From NCBI GenBank assembly GCA_903835385.1, contig CAILMQ010000031.1, positions 1 through 42,804 on the forward strand: a stretch of DNA of 42,804 nt, written 5' to 3'. The DNA comes from an uncultured Microcaldota archaeon. GTDB taxonomy: Archaea > Micrarchaeota > Micrarchaeia > Anstonellales > Bilamarchaeaceae. Under the pieces are notes generated by a model that saw only the letters and a program-made list of their open reading frames with translations, ran no database searches and was not told where the DNA came from. Of the stretch, positions 40,491 through 42,804 are shown piece after piece. A program made the translations under genes and the position numbers. Numbering within the stretch: the first letter of the stretch is position 1; each line of letters starts with the position of its first letter.

Positions 40491-40525
40491 CTTGGGTCTC
40501 GTGTCCTGGGTCTAGAGTCCTGGCG
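40491..40525. repeat. 14-base tandem repeat between genes
   Basis: TCTTGGGTCTCGTG, TCCTGGGTCTAGAG and TCCTGG form two and a half copies of a 14-base unit. They overlap the stop codon of the 40512 gene on the minus strand. GTGTCCTGG here also occurs at the edges of the hairpin element in lipA. Confidence 0.6.
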
Positions 40526-40727
40526 GTTTTGGAGCGCCCATAATAATGCCCGGCTTCTTTCCGGCCCAGACTTCGTAGATTGCCAGGCCCGCCTGGTTCT
40601 TTTTCACTATTTCGGTTTCGTAGCCTTCGGCCTCGTAGCGCTCGGCGATTCGGTTGGCCTCTTCTATGCCGTTCGTCCTGCCGACCATGCGCATCTGCGG
40701 CTCCGGGCCAAGAATGGGCCTGTCCAT
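40512..40727 (-). CDS. Small hypothetical protein (71 aa)
   Basis: The start is ATG 40727 (MDRPILGPEPQMRMVGR), about 23 bases after a TATA-like CTTTTAAT; the TTG at 40736 is rejected. The 71 residues contain a single helix plus strand unit (EANRIAERYEAEGYETEIVKKNQAGLAIYEVWAGKKP) reminiscent of one SPOR-like or ferredoxin-like half-fold. The C-terminal Pro-Pro-Gly-Leu is encoded by the tandem repeat at 40491-40525, so the end of the protein was probably changed by that repeat. Function unknown. Confidence 0.6.
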   Translation of the reverse strand: MDRPILGPEPQMRMVGRTNGIEEANRIAERYEAEGYETEIVKKNQAGLAIYEVWAGKKPGIIMGAPKPPGL

Positions 40728-40785
40728 GGGGAACAATCTGCAATGAGGATTAAAAGGATTTATGCGGCTGCCTGCGCAGCGCGCA

Positions 40786-41247
40786 TCAATAGCGCGTCCA
40801 AGACTGCTTCAGATAGCAGGCTCCTGAAGAAAGGTCTACCGTCCCATCATAGCTGCGCAGAACATATTTCCCATTCTCCAGATGGGCGAGTATGCCTCTG
40901 AATCTATCGCCTGCATGATATAGCTGTAAGCAAGGGCCGTATAGCATCGGTATCATGAGGGCGTCGAGTTTGCCGGCCAGGACCTCGGTCGGCACGTCTG
41001 AAAGCGAAACGCGGATGCTGTGCTGCATGCCGGCCCTGCGCACAGGCCCTCGAAGCTTGCATTGCGCATCCGAGCTGGTTCCCAGGGATGCAGTGCCCTG
41101 CACCTTGAGAATCACCCGCTCGAACAGCGGGTCGCGCTGCGCCATGAGTATCTTGGCCATGCCCATCGACCGCTCCACGTCGCTTTTGGGCTTCGTGCAG
41201 TTGATGAAGACGTACGCGCAGCCGCAGACATTTGGTTTTCGAGCCAT
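40786..41247 (-). CDS. Hypothetical protein, paralogue of the 41265 gene
   Basis: The start is ATG 41247 (MARKPNVCGCAYVFINC). The 153 residues share two blocks with the next gene upstream: an N-terminal FINCTKPKSDVE (FFNCRAPKSSVR in the paralogue) and a C-terminal FRGILAHLENGKYVLRS (FRGLIAYPRDGDYFVYRN). Between them the two differ in length and sequence. The protein has no signal peptide. It lies 17 bases after its paralogue on the same strand, so the two form an operon. The NC-x-x-PKS block may be an active or binding site. I do not recognise the family. Confidence 0.65.
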   Translation of the reverse strand: MARKPNVCGCAYVFINCTKPKSDVERSMGMAKILMAQRDPLFERVILKVQGTASLGTSSDAQCKLRGPVRRAGMQHSIRVSLSDVPTEVLAGKLDALMIPMLYGPCLQLYHAGDRFRGILAHLENGKYVLRSYDGTVDLSSGACYLKQSWTRY

Positions 41248-41264
41248 TAAAGTCACTTAAAAGA

Positions 41265-41933
41265 TTATTTGTTTCTGTACACGAAATAGTCCCCGTCTCT
41301 CGGGTAAGCGATTAAGCCGCGGAAAGGCTCGCCGTTCTCGTATAAGGCGGGGTGATACATCGTATTCACTATGCCCACGAGCTCGCCCGCCACCTGCTCG
41401 TTGGTAGCGCCCGGCATGCTCCCGCTTATCACGTAAAGGTTCCCGAAATCGTGCTGGATCGCCAGGATACTCCTGCCAGCGAACAGCTCCCTGCTCACGG
41501 CTATGGAAAGCCGTACACGCGGGTCGCAGTCCGCGTACACGAACCTGCCAGGGTCAGGCAGGAACCCGTCGGCCGGATGGAAGAAGCCGCTTTTTTCCAG
41601 GACCACGATTGCCAGTGGATTCGGAAGGCTGCCCTCGTACGGCTCCCTCTTCGTGAGATGGAAGGTCTTGGGCCCGGGCGTCAGGAATATGGCTCCATCA
41701 GCCTCCGCATCGCGGATGAACTGCCTGAGTTTCTCTTTCGCCTCGAACAGCTTGCCACGCGTTATGCACGTGGTTCCCTGGTTCACTTCCAGGACGAGCG
41801 AGTCCAATACGGGCGCGGGAATCTCCTTTGCGAGGAATGCCTTGACGTCGTTCGCCATGAATCTCACGCTGCTTTTCGGCGCCCTGCAGTTGAAGAAAGC
41901 TAACGCGTGTCCGCTATTGGGGTTTGGAGCCAT
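41265..41933 (-). CDS. Hypothetical protein with NC..PKS motif, paralogue of 40786 gene
   Basis: A 222-residue soluble protein (MAPNPNSGHALAFFNCRAPKSSVR). Beyond the two blocks shared with the downstream paralogue it contains LEVNQGTTCITRGKLFEAKEKLRQFI, GAIFLTPGPKTFHL and FGNLYVISGSMPGATNEQVAGELVGI, an alpha/beta pattern. A short stretch like VISGSMPGATNEQVAGELVGI faintly recalls VVSAVNGKLSTEAMGSIEYAL in the carbonic-anhydrase-like gene just upstream, but that may be chance. ATG 41933 is 43 bases after that gene. Function unknown; the tight array of three genes suggests a shared role. Confidence 0.65.
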   Translation of the reverse strand: MAPNPNSGHALAFFNCRAPKSSVRFMANDVKAFLAKEIPAPVLDSLVLEVNQGTTCITRGKLFEAKEKLRQFIRDAEADGAIFLTPGPKTFHLTKREPYEGSLPNPLAIVVLEKSGFFHPADGFLPDPGRFVYADCDPRVRLSIAVSRELFAGRSILAIQHDFGNLYVISGSMPGATNEQVAGELVGIVNTMYHPALYENGEPFRGLIAYPRDGDYFVYRNK

Positions 41934-41976
41934 GGAAAATCACTTATAATTAGTTATAATATGTGGCAAAGAGTAT

Positions 41977-42804
41977 TTAAAATACAAGGTTCGCTTCCCC
42001 GCTCGCCCGGTCATACTGCATTATGCTCATGCCCAGCCACCTGGTGCCGAGCTTTTTCCTTATCATCCTCTCAAGCTCGTCAGCCACTTCCCTGCTCGTA
42101 TGCATTATCACTATGTGCGGCGTTTCAGCCAGGCCCGACACATGGGAAAGCGCGTATTCAATGCTACCCATTGCCTCGGTGCTAAGCTTTCCATTCACGG
42201 CGCTCACCACGAAAACCTCGTTCTTGCCCGCGCCCACGATTTTGCGCGGATTGGTGAACCTGCCCAGGTCCAGCGGGTCGCTGACAATGATTGCGTGCGC
42301 CTGCTGGTGCGAGAGGTCCTTGCCAGCATCCCGGTCCTCGCGCATAAGCCTCATGGAGCTGGACTGCAGCTGTTCCACGAAGCCGTTTGGGTTCCCGGAA
42401 ATGAACGAAAGCCTCCTGCTGTCCAAAAGAACGGCGCTGACCTTGGCGTTCTTCTGTCTTGGTTCTGGAAGAGCCGCGATGATGTCCGCCTGGTTGCGCG
42501 CATTGGCCCCGAATATGTCGTTCGAGCCCTTCCTCTCTATTTTCACGCTGCCGAGCAGCCCGTCTTTTGCTCCAGGGTCCTGTTTTTTCGCCTTGCACGC
42601 GCCGCAGTCCACGTGGCCGCAGACTATGACTTCGCCTCCTTTGGCGAGCTTTGCGAGCGCGTCCCTGACCTCCTTGGAAGCCACGTTCCCCGCGACCTGG
42701 AGCATCAGCATGTTGCTCCCGTAGTCCTCGGTCCTGGTTATCTCGCACCTCGCATCGCTGCAGGTGACGACTATGGCTGCGTATTCCTTTGGTTCCGGAG
42801 CGGC
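41977..42804 (-). CDS. Beta-carbonic-anhydrase-like protein, 5' end outside window
   Basis: The frame stays open to the right edge of the window, so the track Met at 42711 is internal and the start is not visible. Reading from the edge, residues 11-20 are IVVTCSDARC and residues 61-70 are IVCGHVDCGAC. Together these give the zinc ligands Cys15, His64 and Cys67 and the Asp17-Arg19 dyad of beta-carbonic anhydrases, with VAGNVAS between them as in the family. The C-terminal 150 residues (VLLDSRRLSFISG, ENEVFVVSAVNGKLS-like strands, HIVIMHTSREVADELERM) are an extension I do not recognise. Carbon dioxide hydration is plausible; the extension and the neighbouring paralogue pair suggest another role may have evolved. 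Confidence 0.72.
   Translation of the reverse strand, partial: AAPEPKEYAAIVVTCSDARCEITRTEDYGSNMLMLQVAGNVASKEVRDALAKLAKGGEVIVCGHVDCGACKAKKQDPGAKDGLLGSVKIERKGSNDIFGANARNQADIIAALPEPRQKNAKVSAVLLDSRRLSFISGNPNGFVEQLQSSSMRLMREDRDAGKDLSHQQAHAIIVSDPLDLGRFTNPRKIVGAGKNEVFVVSAVNGKLSTEAMGSIEYALSHVSGLAETPHIVIMHTSREVADELERMIRKKLGTRWLGMSIMQYDRASGEANLVF

Overview
The window reads as a chromosomal segment of an archaeon. Most genes sit 22-28 bases behind a TATA box, often leaderless, and others carry G-rich Shine-Dalgarno sequences such as GGGGTGG. Genes are dense with short gaps. Gene content (divergent archaemetzincin, beta-CASP nuclease, SPFH pair, two-gene LplB/LplA lipoate ligase, many secreted Asn-rich proteins, small zinc ribbons) fits a DPANN-like or Thermoplasma-like archaeon. 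I cannot place it more precisely without a marker gene. No rRNA, tRNA, CRISPR array, transposase or phage gene was found.

Layout. 1-4.3 kb: zinc-ribbon proteins, an AT-rich poorly coding stretch, a small membrane protein, an SDR oxidoreductase, an archaemetzincin-like protease, a DUF1648/SdpI-like membrane protein and a short coiled-coil protein. 4.4-8.8 kb: rubrerythrin, a Cys-rich lipoprotein, MsrA, a HEAT-like protein and a beta-CASP metallo-hydrolase. 8.9-19.6 kb: two giant secreted papain-family proteases (1242 and 2018 residues) facing each other, with a small tandem-repeat protein between them. 19.8-22.8 kb: bacterial-type MetK, a von Willebrand A protein, and LplB/LplA. 22.9-24.8 kb: a membrane Ser/Thr kinase with a HEAT-like tail. 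24.9-29.6 kb: a complete pyruvate dehydrogenase operon (E1alpha, E1beta, E2, E3). 29.8-33.6 kb: three exported HEAT proteins around lipoyl synthase. 33.8-36.7 kb: a DEAD-box helicase, an EF-Tu-like protein without GTPase motifs, and a possible FHA-like protein. 36.7-42.8 kb: two SPFH proteins, a membrane-anchored HTH regulator, a repeat-linker lipoprotein, several unrecognised genes, and a beta-carbonic-anhydrase-like gene running off the right edge.

How the genes fit together. The clearest system is oxidative decarboxylation by a lipoylated 2-oxoacid dehydrogenase. The E1alpha-E1beta-E2-E3 operon, lipoyl synthase (LipA) and the bipartite lipoate ligase (LplB/LplA) all lie within about 10.4 kb, so both lipoyl synthesis and scavenging routes sit beside the enzyme that uses the cofactor. 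MetK, just beyond, makes the S-adenosylmethionine that LipA consumes. A second theme is a secreted, glycosylation-prone, modular surface proteome: DUF333-papain proteases with beta-helix and LamG-type tails, lipoproteins and a VWA protein. A third is an expansion of HEAT-like proteins, some sharing one export leader, with the same kind of repeat fused to the kinase.

The observations I would follow first are the modular proteases and their neighbour, the apparent in-frame palindromic insertion in lipA, the altered zinc-site spacing in the archaemetzincin, the EF-Tu-like protein lacking GTPase motifs, and bacterial-type MetK in an archaeal setting.
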